A stretch of 64,000 nucleotides of DNA, from contig CABYRT010000006.1 of the NCBI GenBank assembly GCA_902521355.1, positions 24,058-88,057 of the forward strand, in the 5' to 3' direction. Source of the DNA: an uncultured Pelagibacteraceae bacterium. GTDB lineage: Bacteria > Pseudomonadota > Alphaproteobacteria > Pelagibacterales > Pelagibacteraceae. The notes under the pieces are model-generated. The model did not search any database. It was given only the letters and a program-made list of their open reading frames with translations, and was not told the origin of the DNA. Position 1 is the first letter of the stretch. The number at the start of each line of letters is the position of its first letter. The translations under genes were made by a program, and so were the position numbers. Positions 24,710 to 34,079 of this stretch are shown one piece after another.

Positions 24710-25648
24710 TTAGTTTAGAATTTTTTTCTTAGCTTTTTCAAATTCTTCTTTTGTTAAAACACCTGATTTATATAGACTATTTAGCTGGTCCAACTGTTCA
24801 ACAATATTAGAATTTATATCATTACTATTATTTATTTTTACTTTAGTGATTTTAGTATTACTGAAAGAATTTTTTTTCATTTTATCAAATTTAGCATTAA
24901 ATTTTGAGCAATTTACATAACACGCCGAAATTAACATAATTGCTTTATCATTATGCTCGGTTAAAAAGAGATTTAAATCTATATCTAATTTCATAGGACC
25001 GAATATATAAATAAAATCACCAGCAGATCTTAAATATAATTGGTTATTTTTATTTTTAGATATTTTAAATTTTGATAAATTTATCGTCATATCTTCATTA
25101 ATTGGAATACTTTTATTATTACCTGATAAACTTGTAATCATTTTTCTAATCTCTTTTGTTTGATCGGCCAATTCAGTAGAGTTCATCTGATTTAACTCAT
25201 CAATAATTCCTGAAAAATCGTTGTCAGAAAAAGTTTTTTTTAAATTTTGGTCTGAAAATATTACATAAGATATGAAATCAATTTTCTCTTTTTTCATTAT
25301 TTTTTTTACTTCCGACATTACCCACTTAGAAGCTTGAACCTCGTCTTTAAAATTTTTTTTTTCCATTTTTTTCATGATTGACTTTGCATATTGATTATTC
25401 ATAACATCTTCGCCATTTAAAATAGCTCTTTCTAAATCAACATATTTCTTAGGTCCCATAAGATACATTTTAATATTTGCTGAATTCATAAACTCCTGGA
25501 AAAAATCTTCAACTTCATCATTCGTATACTCAATGGAAATATGACTCTTAGGAACTTCGAAATTAATATCTTCAATACTAATATTTTTAGAATTTGCACT
25601 ACCAAAGATTAAAATGGTCAAAAAAATAATAAGATTAATTAATTTCAT
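24710..25648 (-). CDS. Secreted protein with C-terminal SHOCT domain
   Basis: 312 residues with a signal peptide (about 1-20, ending FGSANS) and a 30-residue C-terminal SHOCT motif (LDQLNSLYKSGVLTKEEFE), a short helical unit that often ends larger prokaryotic proteins. The body (about 60-270) is unknown; it includes the segment ISACYVNC with two cysteines. It sits between hisH and the lipoprotein/hisA pair on the same strand, four bases after hisH. Nothing connects it to histidine synthesis, so its place in the operon is unexplained. Confidence 0.6.
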   Translation of the reverse strand: MKLINLIIFLTILIFGSANSKNISIEDINFEVPKSHISIEYTNDEVEDFFQEFMNSANIKMYLMGPKKYVDLERAILNGEDVMNNQYAKSIMKKMEKKNFKDEVQASKWVMSEVKKIMKKEKIDFISYVIFSDQNLKKTFSDNDFSGIIDELNQMNSTELADQTKEIRKMITSLSGNNKSIPINEDMTINLSKFKISKNKNNQLYLRSAGDFIYIFGPMKLDIDLNLFLTEHNDKAIMLISACYVNCSKFNAKFDKMKKNSFSNTKITKVKINNSNDINSNIVEQLDQLNSLYKSGVLTKEEFEKAKKKILN

Positions 25649-25652
25649 TGTT

Positions 25653-26279
25653 TTATAAATTTATAAAATTATCAATTATTTTTAGACCAGTCTTATCACT
25701 TTTTTCGGGATGAAACTGAGTTCCAAATATATTTTCTTTTTCAACTGCACAAACTATATTCGATGAATAATCAGTTGTTGCAGATGTAACCGACTTATCT
25801 TTTGGAATAAATTCATAACTATGGACGAAATACATATGTGAGTTATTTTCTATATCTTTAAAAATTTTACTATCTTTAACAATATTTATTTGATTCCATC
25901 CGATGTGGGGTAGTTTATATTTTCCATTTTGATTATCAATTTTAGATACTTTGCCAGAGATCCATCCTAAACCTTTTGTTTCGGCCTCCTCATATCCAAC
26001 ATCTGCAAACATTTGAAGACCTACACAAATTCCTAATAGAGGTTTTTTATTACTTAAAGCGAATTCGCTTAAAGTATCAATCAAACCATTTATGCTATTT
26101 AAACCATCAACACAGCTCTTAAAAGATCCCTGCCCCGGCAGAACTACTTTATCGCTAGATTTAATTTTATTTAAATCTGAAGTTACTTCGATATTAACTT
26201 TATCTTCAGCAACTTCCTTAAAGGAATTAATTACAGAACTAATATTACCCGATTTATAGTCAACAATTGTGACGTCCAT
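25653..26279 (-). CDS. hisH: Imidazole glycerol phosphate synthase glutaminase subunit HisH
   Basis: 208 residues from ATG 26279 (MDVTIVDYKSGNISSV). A longer frame reaches back into hisB but lacks family similarity. The class-I amidotransferase triad is complete: Cys in LLGICVGLQMF, and His and Glu in FGTQFHPEKS. The oxyanion region PGQGSF is also present. It frees ammonia from glutamine and channels it to HisF. Five bases separate it from hisB. Confidence 0.95.
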   Translation of the reverse strand: MDVTIVDYKSGNISSVINSFKEVAEDKVNIEVTSDLNKIKSSDKVVLPGQGSFKSCVDGLNSINGLIDTLSEFALSNKKPLLGICVGLQMFADVGYEEAETKGLGWISGKVSKIDNQNGKYKLPHIGWNQINIVKDSKIFKDIENNSHMYFVHSYEFIPKDKSVTSATTDYSSNIVCAVEKENIFGTQFHPEKSDKTGLKIIDNFINL

Positions 26280-26284
26280 TAATC

Positions 26285-26875
26285 TTATAAAGAGCCCTTT
26301 GTAGAAGGAATTGTACTTTTGTTCCTTGGATCCAACTCTAATGCAGTTCTTAAAGTTCTTGCTAAGCCTTTGTAACAAGACTCTATGATGTGGTGACTGT
26401 TATCACCATAAATATTTTCAACGTGCAAAGTAATTCCAGCTGCTTGTGAAAATGCTTGGAACCACTCTTTAAATAATTCAGTATCCATCTCACCAAGTTT
26501 CTCAACTTTTAATTTTACATTCCAAATCAAATAAGGTCTGTTTGAAACATCTATTGCAACTCTTGTTAATGTTTCATCCATTGGTAGCAGAATGTGAGCA
26601 TATCTTTTAATGCCTACAAATTTTTTTGAAGCTTTCTTTAAACATTCTCCGATAGCAATTCCAGTATCTTCAGTTGTATGGTGAAGATCAATGTGTGTGT
26701 CACCTTTAGCTTTAACAGTTAAATCCATAGATGAGTGTTTAGATAACTGCTCGAGCATGTGATCTAAGAAACCTATTCCTGTGTCAACTTTGTACTTACC
26801 TTTGCCATCAATATTAAGGTCCACGCTGATATTGGTTTCTTTTGTTTTTCTAGCTATTTTTGCTTTTCTTTTCAT
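26285..26875 (-). CDS. hisB: Imidazoleglycerol-phosphate dehydratase HisB
   Basis: 196 residues, the single-domain form without a phosphatase part. Metal-binding motifs are complete: [16 protein letters not shown] and the second half [13 protein letters not shown]. It dehydrates IGP to imidazole acetol phosphate. It is the promoter-proximal gene of the his cluster shown here, facing hslV across 90 bases. HisC, HisD, HisG and HisI are not in the window. Confidence 0.95.
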   Translation of the reverse strand: MKRKAKIARKTKETNISVDLNIDGKGKYKVDTGIGFLDHMLEQLSKHSSMDLTVKAKGDTHIDLHHTTEDTGIAIGECLKKASKKFVGIKRYAHILLPMDETLTRVAIDVSNRPYLIWNVKLKVEKLGEMDTELFKEWFQAFSQAAGITLHVENIYGDNSHHIIESCYKGLARTLRTALELDPRNKSTIPSTKGSL

Positions 26876-26930
26876 AATTTAAATTAGGTATATAGGTATT
26901 TTTGATTATATCAATAATACTAAACCTGGG

Positions 26931-26960
26931 CTTGAACTATTTAAATTCATATCCATCTAT
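26931..26960 (+). promoter_or_regulatory. Predicted RpoH (heat-shock) promoter of hslVU
   Basis: CTTGAA at 26931-26936, a 16-base spacer and CCATCTAT at 26953-26960 resemble the sigma-32 pattern (CTTGAA, then CCCATNT-type). The -10 ends five bases before the hslV ATG, so transcription would start at or beside the start codon. The same layout precedes grpE. Confidence 0.5.
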
Positions 26961-26965
26961 AGACC

Positions 26966-27481
26966 ATGACAACAATTGTGCTTGTAAGAAAAAATAATGA
27001 CGTAGTTGTGGCCAGTGACGGTCAGGTTAGCATGGGTAATACTGTAATTAAAAAAACTGCTAACAAAGTTCGTAAAATTGAGAAAAGAAATGTGATCGCA
27101 GGTTTTGCTGGATCAACAGCTGATGCTTTAACATTGTTTGAGAGATTAGAGTCAAAGCTTGAAAAGCACGCAGGAAACCTGACGAGAGCAGCTGTAGAAT
27201 TAGCAAAAGATTGGCGTACAGATAAATATTTGAGAAGATTAGAGGCCTTAATGGCAATAGGTGATAAAGAAAAGAGTTTTATAATTTCGGGAACAGGTGA
27301 TGTTCTCGAACCTGAGGGAGATGTTATTGGGATTGGTTCGGGTGGAAATTATGCTTTGGCAGCTGCAAAGGTATTAATAGATACTAATATGTCTGCAGAA
27401 GAAATTGCAAAAAAATCAATTAAAGTTGCGTCTGATATTTGTGTTTTTACTAACGACAATTTGAGTATGGAGAAAATATAA
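26966..27481 (+). CDS. hslV: ATP-dependent protease subunit HslV
   Basis: 171 residues starting [10 protein letters not shown]; the first Thr after Met removal is the catalytic N-terminal nucleophile, followed by the family GQVSMG and [14 protein letters not shown]. It forms the proteolytic chamber of HslVU, a heat-shock protease. It starts right after a predicted RpoH promoter and overlaps hslU by one base (TAATG). The reader should note that no normal Shine-Dalgarno is seen, in line with a possible leaderless mRNA. Confidence 0.97.
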   Translation: MTTIVLVRKNNDVVVASDGQVSMGNTVIKKTANKVRKIEKRNVIAGFAGSTADALTLFERLESKLEKHAGNLTRAAVELAKDWRTDKYLRRLEALMAIGDKEKSFIISGTGDVLEPEGDVIGIGSGGNYALAAAKVLIDTNMSAEEIAKKSIKVASDICVFTNDNLSMEKI

Positions 27482-28848
27482 TGGAAAAATCAAATGTAAC
27501 ATCATTCCCAAAAGGTAAAGTTGCAAAAGAGAAAACTACAATAGCAAATTCATTATCACCTAGAGAAATTGTTTCAGAGTTAGACAGATTTGTTGTTGGA
27601 CAAAATAAAGCTAAAAGAGCCGTTGCTATAGCTCTTAGAAATAGATGGAGAAGACAGGCATTAAAAGATGATATGAAAGATGAAGTTCTTCCAAAGAACA
27701 TTTTGATGATTGGACCAACTGGTGTTGGTAAAACTGAAATTTCAAGAAGACTCTCAAAATTGGCAGAAGCACCTTTTGTAAAAGTTGAAGCTACAAGATT
27801 TACAGAAGTAGGATATGTGGGACGTGATGTAGAACAAATTGTAAGAGATTTGTTAGAAATTGCAATTGCAATGGAAAAAGTAAAGAAAAGAAAAGAAGTT
27901 CATGCTCAAGCGCAAAAATTAGCAGAGGATAGGGTTTTAGATGCTTTAGTTGGAAATAAAGCAAGTGTTGCAACTAGAGAAAGTTTTAGAAAAAGATTAA
28001 GAGATGGAGATTTAGATGATAATGAAATTGAAATAGCCGTTAGCGAGTCTAATCAGATGCCATCATTTGAAATACCAGGAATGCCTGGTGCAAATGTTGG
28101 AATGATAAATATTTCTGATATGCTTGGAAAATCAATGGGTCAAAAACCTAAGAAAAAAAAGATGTCAGTTAAAGAGTCACATGAAATTTTAATAAATGAA
28201 GAATCTGACAAACTCATAGAACAAGATAAAATTATAAAATCAGCAAAAGACTCAACTGAAAATAATGGAATAGTTTTTTTAGATGAGATTGACAAAATTT
28301 CAGCAAGAACAGATAGAGTTGGTGGAGATGTATCGAGAGAAGGTGTTCAAAGAGATTTATTACCTTTAATTGAAGGCACAACCGTAAGCACTAAGTATGG
28401 TCCAGTTAAAACTGATCATATTTTATTTATTGCTTCAGGTGCGTTTCAATTAGCAAAACCATCCGATCTTTTACCTGAGCTGCAAGGTAGACTTCCTATT
28501 AGAGTTGAACTTGATGCTCTAAACAGTGAGGATTTTATAAGAATTTTAAAAGAACCAGATAATAGTCTAATTAAACAGTATAAGGCTCTATTAAAAACTG
28601 AAAATGTAGATTTAGAATTTACAGAAGATGGGATCAATACAATTGCTCATATTGCAAGTGAGGTAAATTCTTCAGTTGAAAACATTGGCGCGAGAAGATT
28701 GCATACTATAATTGAAAGAGTTTTAGATGAGATAAGTTTTACAGCAACAGATAGAGCTGGTGAAAAAATAACTGTTGATGGAAAATATATCAAAGACAAT
28801 ATTGGTGAATTAGTAAAAGATACTGATTTATCTAAGTTTATTTTATAA
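27481..28848 (+). CDS. hslU: ATP-dependent protease ATPase subunit HslU
   Basis: 455 residues, AAA+ Clp family. Walker [10 protein letters not shown] and Walker B IVFLDEID are present, as are [16 protein letters not shown] at the N terminus, the GYVGRDVE pore loop, an intermediate I domain (about 110-240) and the C-terminal tail LSKFIL that docks into HslV. It unfolds substrates and feeds them to HslV. The 3' end overlaps the convergent Smr gene by 11 bases. Confidence 0.97.
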   Translation: MEKSNVTSFPKGKVAKEKTTIANSLSPREIVSELDRFVVGQNKAKRAVAIALRNRWRRQALKDDMKDEVLPKNILMIGPTGVGKTEISRRLSKLAEAPFVKVEATRFTEVGYVGRDVEQIVRDLLEIAIAMEKVKKRKEVHAQAQKLAEDRVLDALVGNKASVATRESFRKRLRDGDLDDNEIEIAVSESNQMPSFEIPGMPGANVGMINISDMLGKSMGQKPKKKKMSVKESHEILINEESDKLIEQDKIIKSAKDSTENNGIVFLDEIDKISARTDRVGGDVSREGVQRDLLPLIEGTTVSTKYGPVKTDHILFIASGAFQLAKPSDLLPELQGRLPIRVELDALNSEDFIRILKEPDNSLIKQYKALLKTENVDLEFTEDGINTIAHIASEVNSSVENIGARRLHTIIERVLDEISFTATDRAGEKITVDGKYIKDNIGELVKDTDLSKFIL

Positions 28849-29251
28849 TTTTAAGAAAGATATCGAAATTACCTTTTGAAGGACTATTAACAGAGTCGAA
28901 ATCAATCTTAATTATTTTTTTCATTAATTCAGAATTATTTTTAATATATTCTGGTATAGAATGTTTTAGCATGCTCAAATCTTTAGATTGATAAGGATCA
29001 TCATAATTTTTAGATCTCATCCCCTTTCCGGTAATCACATTTATTTTTTTAACTCCATTTAGAAAAGAGTTCTCAATAAATTTTGAAATTTCTTTATTAG
29101 CTTCTTCAAGTGTGTATCCATGTAAATCAATTGATCTAACCATAATTTTTTTATTCTGTGGATAATCTATATCTTTATTTTGAAGTTTGTCAGAACTGTT
29201 TAGGAAATTCTGCCAATCTTTTTTATCTTTGTCTGTAAGCTTATTAGTCAA
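28838..29251 (-). CDS. Smr (MutS2 C-terminal) domain protein
   Basis: 137 residues. The Smr domain is clear: [22 protein letters not shown] and the later helix-strand core. Smr domains can nick branched DNA or cleave RNA; the stand-alone alphaproteobacterial form has no established role. It is downstream of and overlaps the Tim44-like gene by four bases, an arrangement usual in this order. Confidence 0.85.
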   Translation of the reverse strand: MTNKLTDKDKKDWQNFLNSSDKLQNKDIDYPQNKKIMVRSIDLHGYTLEEANKEISKFIENSFLNGVKKINVITGKGMRSKNYDDPYQSKDLSMLKHSIPEYIKNNSELMKKIIKIDFDSVNSPSKGNFDIFLKIIK

Positions 29252-29835
29252 GCCTGTGTATCAATTAATAGCCAATTAGGGTTTGGGGATCTACTATCTT
29301 TAGAAAACTTCCAAGTATCTAAAACTTTTTTTATTTTTTCTGGATCACCAGATATAACTTTATTATCTTTATCTTTAACGCACGAAATTATCTCACTTAC
29401 AAATTCAACTGTAACTTCAAGCATGTTTTTATTTTGCTCATGTTGCTTTACTTCTGCAGAACTTATTCCAATAAATGTTGTCTCAGATGAGAGCTTCTTA
29501 GTTTCTCTATCTTTTATTGCATCTTCAAATTGTTTATAAACACTTTTATCCAAAAGAGATTTAATATCTTTTAAAGTACCCTTTGCGAAATTAGTTATTA
29601 TACTTTCGTAAGCAATTTTAGCTCCTTTAACAAATTCTTTTTGTGCATTATCATCAAATGTATTTGCATTTAAATCTACATTTGGTTTTGCAGGAGGAGC
29701 TTCGTGCGCAAAACTTGACTCAATATCTTCTTCAAAACCTGTTTTTTTTCCTAGAATTCCTCTTAATCTGAGAAAAATAAATCCAGCAATCATCGCAAGA
29801 AGTATAATATCAATGTACTCGAAGCTATAACTCAT
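29248..29835 (-). CDS. Tim44-like (TimA) domain protein
   Basis: 195 residues with an N-terminal membrane helix (IDIILLAMIAGFIFLRLRGILG, about 8-29), a Pro/Glu-rich linker and the Tim44-like domain (KGAKIAYESIITNFAKGTLKDIKSLL through WLLIDTQA). Alphaproteobacterial TimA/Tim44 proteins lie beside mltA/Smr and divergent from secB/fxsA, as here; a role in inner-membrane protein transport or assembly is proposed. It starts 58 bases from fxsA. Confidence 0.88.
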   Translation of the reverse strand: MSYSFEYIDIILLAMIAGFIFLRLRGILGKKTGFEEDIESSFAHEAPPAKPNVDLNANTFDDNAQKEFVKGAKIAYESIITNFAKGTLKDIKSLLDKSVYKQFEDAIKDRETKKLSSETTFIGISSAEVKQHEQNKNMLEVTVEFVSEIISCVKDKDNKVISGDPEKIKKVLDTWKFSKDSRSPNPNWLLIDTQA

Positions 29836-29893
29836 ATATGTATAATATTTACTATGTTGCTAAATTTCAACCTGGTAATTAAATTATAGACAA

Positions 29894-30319
29894 ATGAACA
29901 CAGCACTTATTTTAATAATTGGTATTCCACTTGTAGAGATCTATCTATTTATAAAAATAGGTTCTCAAATAGGGGCATTTAACACAGTTTTATTAATATT
30001 ACTTACAGCTGTTGTTGGGGTTGCCTATGCAAGATATGAGGGTTTTAATACTTTAAAATCAGGTATGGGACAATTATTCAAAAACGAATTGCCTGTATAT
30101 GAACTAGTTTCTGGAGCAACATTAGCATTTGCAGCATTACTATTAATTTTTCCTGGTTTTGCAACTGACTTGATAGGAATTCTTCTTGTAATTCCTTTAA
30201 CAAGAAAAATTATACTCAACAGATTTGTAAAAAAACAGAATTATAAGAAAAAAGTTGATGCAAATTATATTGATGGAGATTATGAAGATATAAGTGACGA
30301 TAATGACAAAAAAATATGA
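29894..30319 (+). CDS. fxsA: FxsA-family membrane protein
   Basis: 141 residues with the FxsA domain: IPLVEIYLFIKIGSQIGAF, the long middle helix FNTVLLILLTAVVGVAYARYEG and FPGFATDLIGILLVIPLTR. About three to four membrane segments, then a charged cytoplasmic tail of 35 residues. FxsA suppresses F-exclusion of phage T7 in E. coli; its normal role is unknown. It overlaps secB. Confidence 0.9.
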   Translation: MNTALILIIGIPLVEIYLFIKIGSQIGAFNTVLLILLTAVVGVAYARYEGFNTLKSGMGQLFKNELPVYELVSGATLAFAALLLIFPGFATDLIGILLVIPLTRKIILNRFVKKQNYKKKVDANYIDGDYEDISDDNDKKI

Positions 30320-30725
30320 AATTTTAATAAAATATATTAAAGATCTTTCAGTAGAAATACCTAACGCAGAAGCATTTATATTTAGTAGAGAATATATAAC
30401 GAAATACTCATTGGGTATTAATATTACAACAAAACCACTGAAAGATGAGATGATAGAAATAATAACAAAAATTAATTATAAAGATCCAACTGAAAATAAA
30501 AGAAAATCTTATTTTGAAATACAGTATGCAACAGTAATAAAGCTAAAAGACAAAAAAATAAAAAAAGATGAATTAGAAAGAATTATACTATGCGATGTAC
30601 AAAATGAAATTTATCCAAGTCTCGAAAAAATTTTTTTAAGTGTCATTAAAGATTCAGGATTTCCAGATTTAAAACTTGAAAAAAAAGTCGATTTCGAAAA
30701 GCTTTATCAACAAAGATTAAATTAG
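30303..30725 (+). CDS. secB: Protein-export chaperone SecB
   Basis: 140 residues from ATG 30303 (MTKKYEILIKYIKDLSVEIPNAEAF). A GTG at 30294 would add three residues; the ATG matches the family start better. The SecB features YIKDLSVE, a beta-strand run and SGFPDLKLEKKVDFEKLYQQR are present. SecB keeps preproteins unfolded and delivers them to SecA. It overlaps fxsA by 17 bases and converges with dnaQ by four. Confidence 0.9.
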   Translation: MTKKYEILIKYIKDLSVEIPNAEAFIFSREYITKYSLGINITTKPLKDEMIEIITKINYKDPTENKRKSYFEIQYATVIKLKDKKIKKDELERIILCDVQNEIYPSLEKIFLSVIKDSGFPDLKLEKKVDFEKLYQQRLN

Positions 30726-31387
30726 TAGAAATTTTTTTTTAGGTTGGATTTTAAAAAAATTTTATGTTTTTCAAATTCATCATTCGATACTTTAACTATT
30801 TTTTTTGAGTAATTTATATTACCTTTGGAATTGGATTTATTATTATCACTATCGTTTTTAAATTGAAAGATAGGTTCTTTTTGATCGATTAGATTTACAT
30901 AAACTTTTGAAAGTAACTCACAATCAATTAATGCTGTATGTTTCGATCTTTTTGAATTATCTATTTTAAATCTTTTACAAAGTGCGTCCAAACTTAAACT
31001 TGATCCCGGAAATTTATTTCTAGCGATTTCTAGGGTGTCAATAATATTTTTTTTTGATATATGATCTTTATTTATTAAAGATAACTCGTTATTTAAGTGA
31101 GCAATATCAAACTCTGCATTATGAATTATAATTTTTTTACCCTCAATAAACTCTAAAAAATCTTCGACTATTTCTTTAAATTTTTTCTTATTGGACAAAA
31201 AAATATCTGTGTATCCATGAACTTTTAAAGCACTTTCGGAGACCTTTCTCTCAGGGTTTAAATAACAATGAAACACTTTTTTTGTTGGTATTAAATCATC
31301 TAATTCTATGCATCCAATTTCAACAATTCTATGACCATCTTTTACTGATAAACCTGTTGTTTCCGTATCAAGAACAATTTCTTTCAT
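30722..31387 (-). CDS. dnaQ: DNA polymerase III epsilon subunit (3'-5' exonuclease)
   Basis: 221 residues with DnaQ exonuclease motifs: ExoI DTETTG at 7-12, ExoII HNAEFDIAHLN near 100, and ExoIII HTALIDCELL near 160. These give the D-E-D-H-D set. It proofreads during replication. The C-terminal 50 residues are Lys/Asn/Ser-rich and may hold the polymerase-binding tail. It starts inside the 3' end of coaE (20-base overlap). Confidence 0.94.
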   Translation of the reverse strand: MKEIVLDTETTGLSVKDGHRIVEIGCIELDDLIPTKKVFHCYLNPERKVSESALKVHGYTDIFLSNKKKFKEIVEDFLEFIEGKKIIIHNAEFDIAHLNNELSLINKDHISKKNIIDTLEIARNKFPGSSLSLDALCKRFKIDNSKRSKHTALIDCELLSKVYVNLIDQKEPIFQFKNDSDNNKSNSKGNINYSKKIVKVSNDEFEKHKIFLKSNLKKNFY

Positions 31388-31955
31388 ATAAAATTTTTTT
31401 TTTTAATATTTTAATTTTTTTTTTCATTATACTGGGTGTAAAATTGTTATCGACGATATAATTTGCTAATTTCTTCTTTCTTAACAATCCCAATTGGTTT
31501 TGATTAAGATTTTGTAAAACTTTTTTATTGTAATTTTTTCTTTTTTTTAATCTATTTAAAATTTTTGATTTGTTCGAGTAAACAAATACTAAAACATCAT
31601 CTTTCTTAAATAATTTATTTTCTATTAAAAGTGGAATATCAAGAACTACAATTTTTGAAGATTTTTTTTCTTTTAAAAACTTTTTCATATTTCTTCTAAC
31701 AATTGGGTGTACTATTGACGATATTATTTTTAGACTTTGTTTATTTGAACTTATTGCATTTATTAATTCACTTTTCTTTATTGGAAAAGATTTAATATAT
31801 ATTGGTAATTTTTTTCTCAAATCACGAAAGCATTTCTTGTTATATCGATAAATAAAATCTACTTGTTTATCTGCATTGAAAATTGGGCAATTGAACAATT
31901 TTGATACAAAAGTTTTTCCTGATCCTATGCCGCCCATAATACCAACTCTAATCAT
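31368..31955 (-). CDS. coaE: Dephospho-CoA kinase CoaE
   Basis: 195 residues with P-loop GIMGGIGSGKTFVS at the N terminus, the family VHPIVRR and VLDIPLLIENKL segments. It phosphorylates dephospho-CoA at the 3'-hydroxyl to form CoA. It is on the minus strand four bases after the SDR gene, part of the origin-proximal operon ppsR-maf-aroE-SDR-coaE-dnaQ. Confidence 0.94.
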   Translation of the reverse strand: MIRVGIMGGIGSGKTFVSKLFNCPIFNADKQVDFIYRYNKKCFRDLRKKLPIYIKSFPIKKSELINAISSNKQSLKIISSIVHPIVRRNMKKFLKEKKSSKIVVLDIPLLIENKLFKKDDVLVFVYSNKSKILNRLKKRKNYNKKVLQNLNQNQLGLLRKKKLANYIVDNNFTPSIMKKKIKILKKKILYERNCS

Positions 31956-31959
31956 TTAC

Positions 31960-32700
31960 CTATATACACCTTCCTCCGTCAACTTCTAAAATACTTCCTG
32001 TTATCATGCTGGCTTCATCTGAACATAAAAAACATGCGGCATTTCCCATATCTTGTGGCGTCGAAAATCTACCAATAGGTATGGTTGATAAAAAAGCTTG
32101 TTTTTTTTTATCTGAATTTCCACCCATAAATGATTTTAATAATGGCGTTACTCCAGCAACGGGCGCAATTGCATTAACTCTGACATTAAAAGGTGCAAGT
32201 TCAATAGCCATAGCTTTTGTTGCTGTAATCATCCATCCTTTGCTAGCATTATACCAGTTTAATTTAGGCCTGGGTGATAGACCTGCCGTTGATGCTACAT
32301 TTAAAATTACACCTTTTCTTAACTTCTTCATCCTGGGCACAAAATATTTAGCACTTAGATAAACAGATTTAGCATTTACATTAAATACTTTATCAAATTC
32401 CTTTCCTGTTACAGTTTCCATATTTTTTGGTTTGTGGGTAATTCCGGCATTATTTACAATTATATCTACTGCCTTATAATTTTTGAGAGTATATTTTAAT
32501 AAGGATTTAAAATTTGTTTCATTTGATACATCTGCAACAAAGTGATCTTGGGATAATGATTCTGAAACTTTTTTTAATAAATTTAAATTAATATCAACTA
32601 GTATCAATTTTGCTCCTTCATCAGAAAATTTTTTAGCTATTCCTTTGCCAAAACCTGACGCTGATCCTGTTATTATTGCAACCTTATTTTTTAATCTCAT
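31960..32700 (-). CDS. SDR-family NAD(P)-dependent oxidoreductase
   Basis: 246 residues, classical short-chain dehydrogenase: cofactor loop TGSASGFGKG at 12-21, Asp in LVDINL (favours NAD), NNAG, catalytic Ser in VASTAG and YNASK with Tyr and Lys. Substrate unknown; many SAR11 homologues are annotated as glucose or 3-oxoacyl reductases without evidence. It sits between aroE and coaE, which are usually adjacent, so it is an insertion in a conserved order. Confidence 0.88.
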   Translation of the reverse strand: MRLKNKVAIITGSASGFGKGIAKKFSDEGAKLILVDINLNLLKKVSESLSQDHFVADVSNETNFKSLLKYTLKNYKAVDIIVNNAGITHKPKNMETVTGKEFDKVFNVNAKSVYLSAKYFVPRMKKLRKGVILNVASTAGLSPRPKLNWYNASKGWMITATKAMAIELAPFNVRVNAIAPVAGVTPLLKSFMGGNSDKKKQAFLSTIPIGRFSTPQDMGNAACFLCSDEASMITGSILEVDGGRCI

Positions 32701-32703
32701 TAT

Positions 32704-33498
32704 TCAATTTTTTAATAAATTTATAGTTTCTTCATCAATATCAGGTTCAATATTATGCCAAATATTAAAAGCTTTTTGAGCCTGATAAAGAAACATATTT
32801 AAACCATTTTCAAAATTATTACCTTTTTGATTTCCTATATTAAAAAATTTAGTCTCATGTGGATCATAAATTACATCATAGAAAAATTTATTTTTTCCGA
32901 ATTGACTAAAATCATGCTGAAAATCATCTTCTTTTTTTAGACCTATACTAGTTGCATTAATTATCATATCAAAATCTACTAGATCGCCCCAATCCAATAC
33001 TACTAAGTCATTAAATAAATCTTTTAACTCATCAGCCTTACTTTTTGTTCTGTTGCTCACAATTATTTTTGAAGCGTTCATTCTTTTTAACGCATATATT
33101 ATTGATGGAACCACACCACCGGCTCCTAGAATAATTATAGTCTTATTGGTTACATTATAATTTAATTTTTTTATGCTAAGTTCAAAACCATCGATATCAG
33201 AATTGTGACCTATTAAATTTCCATTTTCGACAGAAATAGTATTTATGGATTTTGTTCTCAAAGCATGGCCACTTAAGACATTGATGTAGGGGATAATTTC
33301 CTTTTTAAAAGGTACAGTTACATTAAGACCATTTAACTGACCTTGTTTTAAGTTTTCACATAATTCAGCTAGATCGCTTTTGTGTGTCTCCAATTTTCCA
33401 TAAATTGCATCTAAATTATATTTTTTTATCCAGAAATTATGCAATTTTGGAGATAGTGAGTGATCTATTGGATTTCCAATAACTAAAAATTTTTTCAT
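32704..33498 (-). CDS. aroE: Shikimate dehydrogenase AroE
   Basis: 264 residues with the shikimate site (GNPIDHSLSP, NVTVPFKKEI including the catalytic Lys), Asp in NSDIDGF, the nucleotide loop GAGGVVPS and NRTKSKADEL. It reduces 3-dehydroshikimate with NADPH. It overlaps maf by four bases and is followed by the SDR gene. Confidence 0.95.
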   Translation of the reverse strand: MKKFLVIGNPIDHSLSPKLHNFWIKKYNLDAIYGKLETHKSDLAELCENLKQGQLNGLNVTVPFKKEIIPYINVLSGHALRTKSINTISVENGNLIGHNSDIDGFELSIKKLNYNVTNKTIIILGAGGVVPSIIYALKRMNASKIIVSNRTKSKADELKDLFNDLVVLDWGDLVDFDMIINATSIGLKKEDDFQHDFSQFGKNKFFYDVIYDPHETKFFNIGNQKGNNFENGLNMFLYQAQKAFNIWHNIEPDIDEETINLLKN

Positions 33499-34079
33499 TT
33501 GTAATTACCTAGATACTTTTTAATATCAATTATAGGTAATCCCATAATAGTATTTTCATCTCCATCAATTGTTATGAATAAATTTTTTCCCTCTCCTTCT
33601 ATTTGATAAACATTATATGCATAAAGGGCTTCATCTGTTATTTTTTCTAAATATTCTTTTAATTCTTTATCTGAAAAATTTTTCATTTTGAGGTACGCTT
33701 TATCTGTATAATTCCAAATCATTGACCCATTTTTAGATATGCAAACTGAACTTATCAACGAATGTTTTTTTCCATTCAATTTTTTTAAAATATTAAAAGC
33801 TTCTATTCTATTTTCAGGTTTTGAAATTAACTCTCCGTTTAAATCAATTACACTATCTGCGCCAAGAACTAATACATCATAATTTTTTTGGCTAACCTTG
33901 TTTGCTTTTAGTTCAGCTAAATTTTTTGAAATTATTTCTGGAGATGCACCTTCATTTAGTAAACTTTCTTTCACAGGATCCTCATCAATATTCGAGGGAG
34001 ATACAACACACTGAATTCCATTTTTTTTCAAAATTTCCTCTCTTACCTTACTCTTTGAAGCTAAAATAATATCAACCAT
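33495..34079 (-). CDS. maf: Maf-family nucleotide pyrophosphatase
   Basis: About 194 residues from ATG 34079 (MVDIILASKSKVREE); a longer frame adds six residues and is not favoured. The Maf signature SxSxxR appears as ASKSKVR, with VLGADSVIDL and KPENRIEAF later. Maf enzymes hydrolyse dTTP, UTP or modified NTPs and affect septum formation. It overlaps ppsR by 8 bases. Confidence 0.92.
   Translation of the reverse strand: MVDIILASKSKVREEILKKNGIQCVVSPSNIDEDPVKESLLNEGASPEIISKNLAELKANKVSQKNYDVLVLGADSVIDLNGELISKPENRIEAFNILKKLNGKKHSLISSVCISKNGSMIWNYTDKAYLKMKNFSDKELKEYLEKITDEALYAYNVYQIEGEGKNLFITIDGDENTIMGLPIIDIKKYLGNYK

Noticed and set aside
26279..26378. Longer hisH start inside hisB
   Set aside because: The added residues lack HisH similarity; the family start MDVTIVDY lies at 26279.
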